Shown in pieces: positions 1 through 6,370 of a stretch of DNA of 9,960 nt. The stretch comes from an uncultured Pseudomonas sp. (lineage in GTDB: Bacteria; Pseudomonadota; Gammaproteobacteria; Pseudomonadales; Pseudomonadaceae). The notes under the pieces were generated by a model, which made no database searches, had not been told where the DNA came from, and worked only from the letters and a program-made list of their open reading frames with translations. The DNA lies in contig NZ_CAMPHN010000158.1 in NCBI RefSeq assembly GCF_946885885.1, positions 1-9,960 of the forward strand. Reading direction: 5' to 3'. The translations under genes were made by a program, and so were the position numbers. The first letter of the stretch is position 1. The number at the start of each line of letters is the position of its first letter.

Positions 1-89
1 GTGTGCGGCAGATCCAGGTCGAAGCACTCAAGCGGCTGCGGGAGATCCTGGAAAAGAACGGCCTTTCGAGCGATTCCTTGTTCCAGTGA
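1..89 (+). CDS. rpoS: RNA polymerase sigma factor RpoS, C-terminal end (partial)
   Basis: The reading frame starting at base 3 gives 28 residues, VRQIQVEALKRLREILEKNG followed by LSSDSLFQ, ending in TGA at 87-89. This matches the end of sigma region 4.2 of RpoS, the stationary-phase/general-stress sigma factor that binds core RNA polymerase and recognises the -35 element. The VRQIQVEALKRLR part is the tail of the helix-turn-helix recognition region shared by sigma-70 proteins. The short tail after it is as in Pseudomonas RpoS. The rest of the gene lies to the left of the window. The following rsmZ-fdxA-mutS order is the usual Pseudomonas neighbourhood of rpoS, which strengthens the call. A hairpin terminator follows 16 bases after the stop. 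Confidence 0.95.
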   Translation, partial: VRQIQVEALKRLREILEKNGLSSDSLFQ

Positions 90-105
90 TCTGGGGCGAA
101 TTGAG

Positions 106-129
106 AACCCGGCTACGGCCGGGTTTTTT
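106..129 (+). terminator. Rho-independent terminator of rpoS
   Basis: An 8-bp perfect stem, AACCCGGC (106-113) with GCCGGGTT (118-125), closes a 4-base loop and runs into a T tract ending at 129. It lies 16 bases after the rpoS stop and separates rpoS transcription from the rsmZ control region. Confidence 0.93.
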
Positions 130-136
130 CTGTCCG

Positions 137-170
137 GCGTTGTAAGTCATTGCTTACAACGCTTGTAAGC
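137..170. promoter_or_regulatory. GacA upstream activating sequence of rsmZ, with an extra half-site
   Basis: TGTAAG-N6-CTTACA at 141-158 is the canonical GacA box found upstream of rsmY/rsmZ genes in Pseudomonas. Here the palindrome extends to 10-bp arms (GCGTTGTAAG 137-146, CTTACAACGC 153-162). A third half-site, TGTAAG at 164-169, makes a second overlapping palindrome, GCTTACAA-CGC-TTGTAAGC (152-170). The box centre is about 180 bases before the predicted RsmZ start, the distance expected for rsmZ. The known role of this site is activation of sRNA transcription by phosphorylated GacA. The role of the extra half-site is unknown. Confidence 0.9.
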
Positions 171-216
171 AATTGCGGGAAAGACGCGCCGGTATCTTGC
201 CCGCCAGCAGCTAGGT

Positions 217-258
217 GATTTTTTATCTCATTGATAAATATGTATTTTATTTTTAATT
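217..258. promoter_or_regulatory. AT-rich segment between GacA box and rsmZ promoter; possible IHF / H-NS-like (MvaT) site
   Basis: This 42-base run is almost entirely A/T in an otherwise GC-rich region. On the minus strand, 224-236 reads TATCAATGAGATA, one mismatch from the IHF consensus WATCAA-N4-TTR. Published work on Pseudomonas rsmZ describes an A+T-rich control region bound by MvaT/MvaU, and IHF involvement in bending between the distant GacA box and the promoter. The AT bias is seen directly; the identity of the bound protein is inference. Confidence 0.5.
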
Positions 259-318
259 GAGCTGTTGCGAGCGAGTGCGGCAGGTATTTTTACGACTTGT
301 TGGTACCCGGGAAAACGC

Positions 319-324
319 TAATAT
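319..324 (+). promoter_or_regulatory. -10 box of rsmZ
   Basis: TAATAT lies 7 bases before the predicted RNA start at about 331-332, where the first RsmZ hairpin begins. I see no good -35 box at the right distance. That fits a promoter dependent on an activator (GacA) rather than on a strong core sequence. Confidence 0.6.
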
Positions 325-330
325 CAACCA

Positions 331-463
331 CGTGCTCAGGGACAAGCACAGGTTGTTAAGGATGACGGCCAGGAGATCGAAGGAAGCGATTCATCAGGAT
401 GATGGATAGGAAATAAAGGGAGTAGGGACAAAAGAGTGGGCGGGTAATACCGCCCCTTTTTTT
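331..463 (+). ncRNA. rsmZ: RsmZ small regulatory RNA
   Basis: This gene between rpoS and fdxA has the hallmarks of RsmZ, the GacS/GacA-controlled RNA that sequesters the translational repressor RsmA (CsrA family). There are nine GGA triplets (at 340, 360, 372, 382, 397, 404, 409, 419 and 426), several in hairpin loops. Hairpin 1 is GTGCT (332-336)/AGCAC (345-349) with loop CAGGGACA. Hairpin 2 is ATCG/CGAT (376-379/387-390) with loop AAGGAAG. Hairpin 3 is CATC/GATG (392-395/401-404) with loop AGGAT. The 3' end is a GC-rich terminator. Part of the middle (the stretch around GGAAGCGATTCATCAGGA) reads like P. fluorescens RsmZ as I remember it. The exact 5' end is inferred from the -10 box and hairpin 1. 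No coding capacity is expected. Confidence 0.93.
438..463 (+). terminator. Terminator of rsmZ
   Basis: A perfect stem GGGCGG (438-443)/CCGCCC (450-455) with loop GTAATA is followed by a seven-T tract (457-463). It forms the 3' end of RsmZ. Confidence 0.93.
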
Positions 464-500
464 GCCCGCAGAAAAGTGAAATGCGCTCTCGAAAAATAAA

Positions 501-523
501 AAAACCCGCGCAAGGCGGGTTTT
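501..523 (-). terminator. Terminator of fdxA
   Basis: A perfect 9-bp inverted repeat, AAAACCCGC (501-509)/GCGGGTTTT (515-523), has a 5-base loop and lies 23 bases past the fdxA stop. On the minus strand it runs into a T-rich tract (498-492), so it can end fdxA. Its symmetric A/T ends could also stop any rsmZ read-through from the other side. Confidence 0.88.
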
Positions 524-545
524 AGCGAAAGGCTGAGCTCGAGTC

Positions 546-869
546 TTAGCGTTCCAGATGTTCCAGCTTGTCCTTTACGCCATCCCACTCTTCAGCGTCA
601 GGCAACGCTTCTTTTTTCTCGGTGATGTTCGGCCATACTTCGGCCAGGTCGGCGTTCAGCTCGATAAATTCCTGCATGTCCTCAGGCACCTCGTCTTCGG
701 AGAAGATCGCCTGGGCCGGACATTCCGGTTCGCAGAGCGCACAGTCGATGCACTCGTCCGGATGAATCACCAGGAAGTTCGGGCCTTCGTAGAAGCAGTC
801 CACCGGACAGACTTCCACACAGTCGGTGTATTTGCACTTGATGCAGTTGTCGGTGACGACGAAGGTCAT
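546..869 (-). CDS. fdxA: 7Fe ferredoxin FdxA ([3Fe-4S][4Fe-4S])
   Basis: This 107-residue cytosolic electron carrier is of the Azotobacter ferredoxin I type. The sequence shows the expected cysteine pattern. By homology, C9, C17 and C50 hold the [3Fe-4S] cluster, and C21, C40, C43 and C46 hold the [4Fe-4S] cluster. C12 and C25 correspond to the free cysteines of the Azotobacter protein. The acidic C-terminal half (about 56-107) is the extension that wraps the fold in this family. Length and sequence look nearly identical to A. vinelandii FdI as I recall it. The ATG at 867-869 is preceded by a strong GAGGAG Shine-Dalgarno. The gene is downstream of mutS on the same strand with a 142-base gap, so it may be co-transcribed or have its own promoter. 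The physiological partner is not evident; FdI-type proteins are linked to redox and oxidative-stress control. Confidence 0.97.
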   Translation of the reverse strand: MTFVVTDNCIKCKYTDCVEVCPVDCFYEGPNFLVIHPDECIDCALCEPECPAQAIFSEDEVPEDMQEFIELNADLAEVWPNITEKKEALPDAEEWDGVKDKLEHLER

Positions 870-898
870 TTCTAGTTCTCTCCTCAGGCTACGGCGGG

Positions 899-936
899 GG
901 AGCTTTGCTGAAAGCAGCTCCTTTGCTTCGAAAGCA
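899..936 (-). promoter_or_regulatory. Two hairpins in the fdxA leader
   Basis: Within the 142 bases between mutS and fdxA two adjacent stem-loops are visible. The first is GGAGCT (899-904)/AGCTCC (916-921) with an inner GCT-GAA-AGC stem and a two-base bulge. The second is a 5-bp stem, TGCTT/AAGCA (924-928/932-936). They lie 10-50 bases upstream of the fdxA Shine-Dalgarno on the minus-strand transcript. Neither has a T tract on the minus strand, so they are not classical terminators. They could affect RNA stability or translation, or mean nothing. A -10-like TATGAT on the minus strand (974-969) could be the fdxA promoter, but no convincing -35 is seen. Confidence 0.3.
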
Positions 937-1011
937 TTGGCTGCGGCGCCAGGCTAAATAGCGGCAGCATCATAAAGCGCGCGCGATTCTAACAGCTTGT
1001 GCAGGCCTGCG

Positions 1012-3585
1012 TTAGATTCGCGCCTTCCATGTATATAACAGTTCCAGCGCTTTACGCGGAGTCAGATCATCCGGATTGATCTTCTGTAATTCTTCCAGCA
1101 GCGGATGCGGCAGGCTGGCGAACATGTCGCTTTGCATTGGTATGGCCGTTTGTCCGGGGGCTGCTGTCGGCAGTTCATGCGGCAGGCTGGTGGTTTCCAG
1201 GCGCGCCAGATGCTCGCGGGCACGCAGGATTACCTCGCTGGGCACGCCGGCCAGCTGCGCGACGGCTAAGCCGTAGCTTTGGCTCGCCGGGCCAGGCAAT
1301 ACATGGTGCAGGAATACGATGCGCTCGTTGTGCTCGGTGGCGTTGAGGTGCACGTTGGCGACGATTGGCTGGCTTTCCGGCAGTACCGTCAACTCGAAAT
1401 AGTGGGTGGCGAACAGCGTGTAGGCGCGCAGTTTGGCCAGCTGTTCCGCCGCCGCCCAGGCCAGCGACAGGCCGTCGAAGGTACTGGTGCCGCGGCCGAC
1501 TTCATCCATCAGCACCAGGCTGCGCTCTGTGGCGTTGTGCAGGATATTGGCGGTTTCGCTCATTTCCACCATAAAGGTCGAACGGCCGCCGGCCAGGTCG
1601 TCGCTCGAGCCGATCCGGGTGAAGATGCGGTCGACCAGGGATAATTCGCAAGCGGCGGCGGGGACGAAGCTACCGATATGCGCGAGTAGCACGATCAACG
1701 CCGTTTGCCGCATATAGGTGGATTTACCACCCATGTTCGGTCCGGTGATGATCAGCATGCGGGTTTCGTCGTCGAGGCTCAGGTCGTTGGCCACGAAGGG
1801 GGTGCTGAGGACTTGCTCGACCACCGGATGGCGCCCTTGCTCGATGCGCATGCAAGGCTCGTCGACGAAGCGCGGGCGATTGAGGTCGAGGTTCAGTGCG
1901 CGTTCGCTCAGGTTGCTCAGCACATCCAGCTCGGCGAGGGCCGCGGCGCTGTCCTGCAATGGCCCGAGGTGGCCGATCAGGCGTTCCAGCAACTCGTCGT
2001 AGAGCATCTTTTCGCGGGCCAGAGCGCGGCTTTTGGCTGACAGCGCCTTGTCCTCGAACTCCTTGAGTTCGGGCGTGATGAAACGCTCCGCACCTTTCAG
2101 GGTCTGGCGGCGAATGTAGTCCGCCGGGGCCGATTCGGCCTGCTTGCTCGGCAGCTCGATAAAGTAGCCATGCACGCGGTTATAGCCGACCTTGAGGTTG
2201 GCCAGGCCGGTGCGGGCTTTTTCCCGTACTTCCAAGTCCATCAGGTACTGGCCGGCGTTTTCGCTGAGCGATTGCAGTTCGTCCAGCTCGGCGTCATAGC
2301 CGGTCTTGAGCACGCCGCCGTCGCGGATCACCGCGGGCGGGTTGTCGATAATGGCGCGGGCCAACAGCTCGGCCAGCTCCGGATAGGTGTTGACCACGCC
2401 CGCCAAGTCAGCCAGGTGCGGCGATTCGAGATTGGCCATGGCCATTTGCAGCGTGGGTAGCGCGGCCAGGGCGTCGCGCAGACGCGCCAAGTCCCGCGGC
2501 CGGGCGTTGCGCAAGCCGATCCGTGCGAGGATGCGTTCCAGGTCGCCGATTTCCTTGAGTTGCGGCTGCAGGGTCTCGAAGCGATAGCGCTCCAGTAGGC
2601 AGGCGATCGATTCCTGGCGCGCTTCCAATACCGCGCGATCACGCAGTGGGCGGTTCAGCCAGCGGCTGAGCAGGCGACTGCCCATGGCGGTCTGGCAGCG
2701 GTCGACCACCGACTGCAGGGTGTTTTCGCGGCCGCCGGCGAGGTTGACGTCCAGCTCCAGGTTGCGCCGACTGGCGCCGTCGAGGATCACCGTATCGTCG
2801 AGGCGTTCGTGGCGCAGGCTGCGCAAGTGCGGCAGGGCGGTGCGCTGGGTCTCTTTGGCGTACGCCAGCAGGCAACCGGCGGCGCCGATGGCCAGGGTCA
2901 GGTTTTCGCAACCGAAACCTTTCAGATCCTGGGTAGCGAACTGCTGACACAGGCTCTTGTGCGCGGTATCGCGCTCGAAGTCCCAGGGTGCGCGACGGCG
3001 TGCGCCGCGGCGTTTTTCCGCCGGCAGGCCTTGCGGCCAGTCATCGGGAATCAGCAATTCAACCGGATTGAGGCGTTCCAGCTCGGCCAGCAGGTTTTCC
3101 CAGCCGCCAATCTCCAGCACGCTGAAACGGCCGCTGGTGATATCCAGCACCGCCAGGCCGAACAGCCGCTCGTCGCCGAGCACCGCAGCCAACAGGTTGT
3201 CGCGGCGCTCGTCGAGCAAGGCTTCGTCGCTGATCGTGCCGGGGGTGATGATCCGCACCACCTGGCGCTCCACCGGGCCCTTGCTGGTGGCAGGGTCGCC
3301 GATTTGCTCGCAAATCACCACCGACTCGCCGAGCTTGACCAGTTTGGCCAGATAACCCTCGGCGGCGTGATAGGGAATGCCGCACATGGGGATCGCCTGG
3401 CCGGCCGATTGGCCGCGGGCGGTAAGGGTGATATCGAGCAGCTTGGCGGCCTTTTTCGCGTCCTCGTAGAAAATCTCGTAGAAGTCGCCCATGCGGTAAA
3501 ACATCAGCTGATCGGGATGCTGGTTCTTCAGCTTCCAATATTGCTGCATCATCGGCGTGTGAGAACTGAGGTCGCTTTGGCTCAT
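1012..3585 (-). CDS. mutS: DNA mismatch repair protein MutS
   Basis: The 857-residue protein recognises mismatches and small loops and starts methyl-independent repair with MutL. The N-terminal mismatch-binding domain has the GDFYE motif, with the Phe35-x-Glu37 pair that contacts the mispaired base. The connector, lever and clamp regions follow. The ATPase has Walker [10 protein letters not shown] at 615-623, a Walker B region [12 protein letters not shown], and the FATHYFEL segment. The C-terminal tail carries QSDMF, resembling the beta-clamp-binding motif, and ends in [14 protein letters not shown], the tetramer-forming helices. The length agrees with E. coli MutS (853). I chose the ATG at 3583-3585 ([13 protein letters not shown]) because it matches the known MutS N-terminus. 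The open frame continues to a TTG at 3612, which would add nine residues without family support. No frameshift or missing motif is visible, so the repair system looks intact. Confidence 0.97.
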   Translation of the reverse strand: MSQSDLSSHTPMMQQYWKLKNQHPDQLMFYRMGDFYEIFYEDAKKAAKLLDITLTARGQSAGQAIPMCGIPYHAAEGYLAKLVKLGESVVICEQIGDPATSKGPVERQVVRIITPGTISDEALLDERRDNLLAAVLGDERLFGLAVLDITSGRFSVLEIGGWENLLAELERLNPVELLIPDDWPQGLPAEKRRGARRRAPWDFERDTAHKSLCQQFATQDLKGFGCENLTLAIGAAGCLLAYAKETQRTALPHLRSLRHERLDDTVILDGASRRNLELDVNLAGGRENTLQSVVDRCQTAMGSRLLSRWLNRPLRDRAVLEARQESIACLLERYRFETLQPQLKEIGDLERILARIGLRNARPRDLARLRDALAALPTLQMAMANLESPHLADLAGVVNTYPELAELLARAIIDNPPAVIRDGGVLKTGYDAELDELQSLSENAGQYLMDLEVREKARTGLANLKVGYNRVHGYFIELPSKQAESAPADYIRRQTLKGAERFITPELKEFEDKALSAKSRALAREKMLYDELLERLIGHLGPLQDSAAALAELDVLSNLSERALNLDLNRPRFVDEPCMRIEQGRHPVVEQVLSTPFVANDLSLDDETRMLIITGPNMGGKSTYMRQTALIVLLAHIGSFVPAAACELSLVDRIFTRIGSSDDLAGGRSTFMVEMSETANILHNATERSLVLMDEVGRGTSTFDGLSLAWAAAEQLAKLRAYTLFATHYFELTVLPESQPIVANVHLNATEHNERIVFLHHVLPGPASQSYGLAVAQLAGVPSEVILRAREHLARLETTSLPHELPTAAPGQTAIPMQSDMFASLPHPLLEELQKINPDDLTPRKALELLYTWKARI

Positions 3586-3620
3586 CGTTTTAACTGTCCG
3601 GCTGAATCGCAAAAGCGCCT

Positions 3621-3650
3621 AGTGTACGGTATCCCCCTGGCAGGCTTTAA
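3621..3650 (-). promoter_or_regulatory. Possible mutS promoter
   Basis: On the minus strand, TTAAAG (3650-3645) and TACACT (3626-3621) are separated by 18 bases. They are a weak -35 and a fair -10, placing a start near 3613, about 28 bases before the mutS ATG. This is the only plausible pair I see in the 78-base gap between the divergent mutS and pncC genes. It is inference from consensus only. Confidence 0.3.
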
Positions 3651-3663
3651 CCCCGGAGTGCAG

Positions 3664-4176
3664 ATGATCGTCAATGAACAGAACCTGACCCGTTTGGCGG
3701 CCGAGTTGGGGCGGCAATTGCTCAGCGCCAAGGCGCAGGTGAGCACCGCGGAATCCTGCACCGGCGGCGGGATCGCCGAGGCGATTACCCGGATTCCCGG
3801 AAGCTCGGCCTGGTTCGAGGCCGGCTATGTCACCTATTCCAATGCGCAGAAAACCAAGCAATTGGCGGTGCCGGAGCGGTTGTTCGGCCAGGTCGGCGCG
3901 GTTAGCCGTGAAGTGGTCGAGGCCATGGTGCGTGGCGCCCAGGCGCAGAGCGGGGCGCGCTATGCGGTAGCGGTCAGCGGCGTGGCGGGGCCGGACGGCG
4001 GGTCGCCGGAGAAACCGGTGGGCACCGTCTGGCTGGCCTGGGGCGATGGCGAGCAGTTGTTCAGCGAGCGCCGCCTCTTCCCCGGCGACCGGACAGAGGT
4101 TCGCCGACAAACGGTCGAGGCCGCTCTGACGGGGCTGTTGCGCCTGATCGCGCAAGAAAATCCAAATGCGGGGTAG
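3664..4176 (+). CDS. pncC: Nicotinamide-nucleotide amidase PncC (stand-alone CinA C-terminal domain)
   Basis: The 170-residue protein deamidates NMN to nicotinate mononucleotide, feeding the pyridine-nucleotide salvage cycle. NMN is produced by the NAD-dependent DNA ligase, which may explain the place next to recA. Diagnostic motifs are STAESCTGG at 27-35, with Ser31 as the presumed nucleophile, then GYVTYSNAQK at 54-63 and GVAGPDGGSPEKPVGTV at 106-122. The N-terminal molybdopterin-binding-like (COG1058) domain found in full-length CinA is absent, as in E. coli PncC of about 165 residues. The start ATG follows a CGGAGTG Shine-Dalgarno-like stretch. The frame stays open far upstream, but there it runs antisense to mutS, so the extension is not real. 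The stop lies 90 bases before recA. Older annotations often call this gene cinA. Confidence 0.95.
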   Translation: MIVNEQNLTRLAAELGRQLLSAKAQVSTAESCTGGGIAEAITRIPGSSAWFEAGYVTYSNAQKTKQLAVPERLFGQVGAVSREVVEAMVRGAQAQSGARYAVAVSGVAGPDGGSPEKPVGTVWLAWGDGEQLFSERRLFPGDRTEVRRQTVEAALTGLLRLIAQENPNAG

Positions 4177-4185
4177 GCGGACGAC

Positions 4186-4221
4186 TTGCCCTGTGGAATA
4201 ATACTGGCTACATATACAGTT
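4186..4221 (+). promoter_or_regulatory. recA promoter with LexA (SOS) box
   Basis: CTGGCTACATATACAG at 4204-4219 fits the CTG-N10-CAG LexA operator of gamma-proteobacteria, with flanking A and T also symmetric. A -35-like TTGCCC (4186-4191) is 17 bases from TACATA (4209-4214), which lies inside the operator, so bound LexA would cover the -10 region. RecA induction on DNA damage through LexA self-cleavage is established for this family. The operator is clear; the exact -10 is less so. Confidence 0.9.
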
Positions 4222-4266
4222 GTTGGTGGCCGTTAGCAGGCCCTTCTCTATTACGTGAGGACTTAA

Positions 4267-5310
4267 ATGGACGAGAATAAGAAGCGCGCCTTGGCGGCAG
4301 CCTTGGGCCAGATCGAGAAGCAGTTCGGCAAGGGCGCGGTCATGCGCATGGGCGATCACGACCGTCAGGCGATTCCGGCCATCTCCACCGGCTCCCTCGG
4401 TCTGGACATCGCACTGGGCATCGGCGGCTTGCCGAAAGGCCGGATCGTCGAGATCTACGGGCCTGAGTCCTCCGGTAAAACCACTCTGACCCTGTCGGTC
4501 ATCGCCGAAGCGCAGAAGCTCGGCGCGACCTGCGCGTTCGTCGACGCCGAGCATGCGCTCGATCCGGAGTACGCCGGCAAACTGGGCGTGAATGTCGACG
4601 ACCTGCTGGTGTCGCAGCCGGACACCGGCGAGCAAGCCCTGGAAATCACCGACATGCTGGTGCGCTCCAACGCCATCGACGTGATCGTCGTCGACTCCGT
4701 GGCGGCCTTGGTGCCGAAGGCGGAGATCGAAGGCGAAATGGGCGACATGCACGTGGGCCTGCAAGCGCGCTTGATGTCCCAGGCACTGCGTAAGATCACC
4801 GGCAACATCAAGAACGCCAACTGTCTGGTGATTTTCATCAACCAGATCCGTATGAAGATCGGTGTGATGTTCGGCAGCCCGGAAACCACCACCGGTGGCA
4901 ACGCGCTGAAGTTCTACGCCTCGGTTCGCCTGGACATCCGCCGCACCGGCGCGGTGAAGGAAGGCGACGAAGTGGTCGGCAGCGAAACCCGGGTCAAAGT
5001 TGTGAAGAACAAGGTGGCGCCGCCATTCCGCCAGGCCGAGTTCCAAATCCTCTACGGCAAGGGCATCTACCGTAATGGCGAGATCATCGACCTCGGCGTG
5101 CAACTGGGGCTGCTGGAAAAATCCGGCGCCTGGTACAGCTACCAGGGCAATAAGATCGGTCAGGGCAAGGCCAACTCCGCCAAGTACCTGGAAGACAACC
5201 CCGAAGTCGCACGCACCATCGAAGGCTTGATCCGCGAGAAGTTGCTGGTCGCCAGCCCGACGGTCAAGGCCAATTCGACTGCCGATGATCTGGCTGACGC
5301 CGACGCCTGA
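4267..5310 (+). CDS. recA: Recombinase RecA
   Basis: The 347-residue RecA forms filaments on single-stranded DNA, catalyses homologous pairing and strand exchange, and triggers LexA cleavage. The N-terminal helix and strand needed for filament contacts are present ([20 protein letters not shown]). Walker A is GPESSGKTT at 65-73 and Walker B is VIVVD, ending in Asp143. The core also shows the INQIRMKIG segment and the DNA-binding L2 region with [13 protein letters not shown]. The acidic C-terminal tail (DDLADADA) is the usual autoregulatory end. Length and sequence match Pseudomonas RecA closely. The ATG has a GTGAGG Shine-Dalgarno six bases upstream. A leader of about 45 bases separates it from the LexA box. 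recX follows after 11 bases, so the two are almost certainly one SOS transcript. Confidence 0.99.
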   Translation: MDENKKRALAAALGQIEKQFGKGAVMRMGDHDRQAIPAISTGSLGLDIALGIGGLPKGRIVEIYGPESSGKTTLTLSVIAEAQKLGATCAFVDAEHALDPEYAGKLGVNVDDLLVSQPDTGEQALEITDMLVRSNAIDVIVVDSVAALVPKAEIEGEMGDMHVGLQARLMSQALRKITGNIKNANCLVIFINQIRMKIGVMFGSPETTTGGNALKFYASVRLDIRRTGAVKEGDEVVGSETRVKVVKNKVAPPFRQAEFQILYGKGIYRNGEIIDLGVQLGLLEKSGAWYSYQGNKIGQGKANSAKYLEDNPEVARTIEGLIREKLLVASPTVKANSTADDLADADA

Positions 5311-5321
5311 TCCCCGCGCCC

Positions 5322-5786
5322 ATGTCCATTGTTCTGGATAGCCCCGTCGCGGTGCGGCGGGCGGCCATGGATCTATTGGCGCGGCGCGAGCATGGCCGGG
5401 TCGAGCTGGCCCGCAAGTTGCGCAAGCGCGGTGCCACCGACGATTTGATCGAGACGACCCTCGAGTGTTTGGCGCAAGAGGGCTTGCTGTCCGAGTCGCG
5501 TTATTTGGAGAGTTTTGTCAGTTACCGCGCGCGCGCCGGTTATGGACCGTTGCGCATCCGCGAAGAGCTGACGCAACGCGGTCTGCCCCGTGCGGATATC
5601 GAACAGGCGATACGCGAAAGTGGGATTGACTGGCGGCAACAGCTGGAAGCGACGTGGCAGCGTAAGTATGCCGGGCAGCTACCTGAGGATGCCCGGGAGC
5701 GGGCGCAGCAGGGGCGTTTTCTCAGCTACCGCGGTTACCCCGCGGACCTGATCGGGCGTTTGCTACGCGGTGTGGATATAGACTGA
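5322..5786 (+). CDS. recX: RecA regulatory protein RecX
   Basis: The 154-residue RecX modulates RecA by binding in the filament groove and blocking its extension and ATPase activity. The sequence is the typical all-helical, Arg-rich small protein. Its motifs are ALLARREH-like [21 protein letters not shown] (split here: [12 protein letters not shown] then VELARKLRK), then [16 protein letters not shown], then [14 protein letters not shown], and near the end [20 protein letters not shown]. These correspond to the three repeated three-helix units of the family. Length is normal (E. coli 166). The start ATG has no clear Shine-Dalgarno, and the recA stop is only 11 bases upstream, so translation is probably coupled to recA and RecX made in small amounts. 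A strong terminator follows directly. Confidence 0.96.
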   Translation: MSIVLDSPVAVRRAAMDLLARREHGRVELARKLRKRGATDDLIETTLECLAQEGLLSESRYLESFVSYRARAGYGPLRIREELTQRGLPRADIEQAIRESGIDWRQQLEATWQRKYAGQLPEDARERAQQGRFLSYRGYPADLIGRLLRGVDID

Positions 5787-5795
5787 TTTCCCCTT

Positions 5796-5828
5796 AAGCT
5801 CATTGCGCAAGCGGTGGGCTTTCTTTTT
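5796..5828 (+). terminator. Terminator of the recA-recX operon
   Basis: AAGCTCATTGC (5796-5806) pairs along its full length with GCGGTGGGCTT (5811-5821), allowing G-U pairs, around a GCAA (GNRA-type) tetraloop. It runs into TTCTTTTT (5821-5828). It starts 9 bases after the recX stop. Confidence 0.88.
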
Positions 5829-5898
5829 GACTATGTACCAATTAGGTGTTGCATGGGGCGTTCGGGGAAGAGTGGCCCTGCTTGCAAGGGCCGCAATA

Positions 5899-5988
5899 GT
5901 AGGGTGCGCCGTGCGCACCAGGCGTCCGCAGCCAGCGCTGGCGTGATGGGCTGGTGCGCACGGCCTAGGCGGCCCCGCGTCACCCTAC
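5899..5988. repeat. Asymmetric palindromic intergenic repeat, GTAGGGTGCGCC type
   Basis: The left arm, 5899-5921, starts GTAGGGTG and ends CCGTGCGCACCAG. The right arm, 5951-5988, is its inverse, CTGGTGCGCACGG (5951-5963) and CACCCTAC (5981-5988), but with 15 more bases between these two blocks than the left arm has. The centre contains a further palindrome, CCAGCGCTGG (5932-5941). TAGGGTGCGCC...GGCGCACCCTA units recur between genes in many Pseudomonas genomes, to my recollection. Copy number here cannot be judged from one window. Confidence 0.75.
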
Positions 5989-6161
5989 GAGGTCAGATCC
6001 TCACACTGAAACGCCCAAGCCTGAACGCAACACACTGCTGGTACATCGCCTTCTTTTTTGCGGGCTGACGGCGAGCGTTTCTCTGGGGATGTATGCCAAG
6101 ACTGCCTCTACAGCAGACGCGCCGTTACTTCGTCGAAGAAAATCCGACTCTTGCGTAATCT

Positions 6162-6246
6162 CCCCGGATTGCGCCAAGGCTTATCCGGGCTACAGGTCAG
6201 GCGGTTGTGTCATTTGAACGCATTCAAGCCCGGATACAATCCGGGG
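6162..6246. repeat. Asymmetric palindromic intergenic repeat, CCCGGATT...ATCCGGG type
   Basis: The left arm is CCCCGGATTG (6162-6171), ten extra bases (6172-6181), then TATCCGGGCT (6182-6191). The right arm, 6227-6246, is AGCCCGGATACAATCCGGGG. This is the exact inverse of the left arm without the ten extra bases, a 20-bp perfect match. The loop is 35 bases. Units of the form GTAGCCCGGATAAG...CAATCCGGG are widespread in Pseudomonas intergenic regions (recollection, not checked). Each arm is itself a small palindrome around CCGGAT/ATCCGG, so the unit can fold in more than one way. Confidence 0.78.
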
Positions 6247-6261
6247 GAACAGTTGATGCGG

Positions 6262-6285
6262 AGATACGATGGCTTGATCGTATCT
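6262..6285. repeat. Perfect 9-bp inverted repeat
   Basis: AGATACGAT (6262-6270) and ATCGTATCT (6277-6285) flank the six-base loop GGCTTG. There is no T tract on either side, so it is not a typical terminator. It lies about 85 bases past the LOG stop on that gene's strand, where it could stabilise a 3' end, or it could be a protein-binding site. Its function is unknown. Confidence 0.5.
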
Positions 6286-6370
6286 GGGTTACAGGATGGT
6301 GCTGCTTGCAGCAGCCGTTTTGGCCGCGGTGATTACACAAGCATCGCCGAAGCTAATGCAAAGCCCGCCG

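Larger units (their letters stand above)
5829..6370. other. Non-coding interval between convergent recX and LOG gene, repeat-rich
   Basis: No open frame here has family signal, a good Shine-Dalgarno and neighbour support together. Candidate short frames (for example 5814-6068 and 6058-6384, plus strand) look random in composition and cross the palindromes. The interval holds a 6-bp hairpin (GGCCCT 5874-5879/AGGGCC 5887-5892), two larger palindromic elements (5899-5988 and 6162-6246), a 9-bp perfect hairpin (6262-6285) and a small GCTGCT/AGCAGC hairpin (6301-6315). The genes on both sides point inwards. I see no T-rich terminator for the LOG gene. Confidence 0.7.

Noticed and set aside
1000..1009. 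GCAGGCCTGC palindrome just after the mutS stop as a terminator
   Set aside because: It has no loop and no T tract, so it cannot form a usual terminator. Read-through into fdxA remains possible.
3586..3612. TTG start for mutS adding nine residues
   Set aside because: MutS proteins begin at the [10 protein letters not shown] region, which fits the ATG at 3585, and the added residues have no family support.
2809..3663. Upstream extension of pncC to 455 residues
   Set aside because: It is antisense to mutS. PncC family length and the N-terminus fit the ATG at 3664. It is not the missing CinA N-terminal domain, since no related motif is present.
3619..5103. 494-residue open frame antisense to pncC and recA
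   Set aside because: It lies opposite two certain genes in high-GC DNA, where the mirrored frame stays open by codon bias. It has no Shine-Dalgarno and a His/Asp/Gln-rich composition without family signal.
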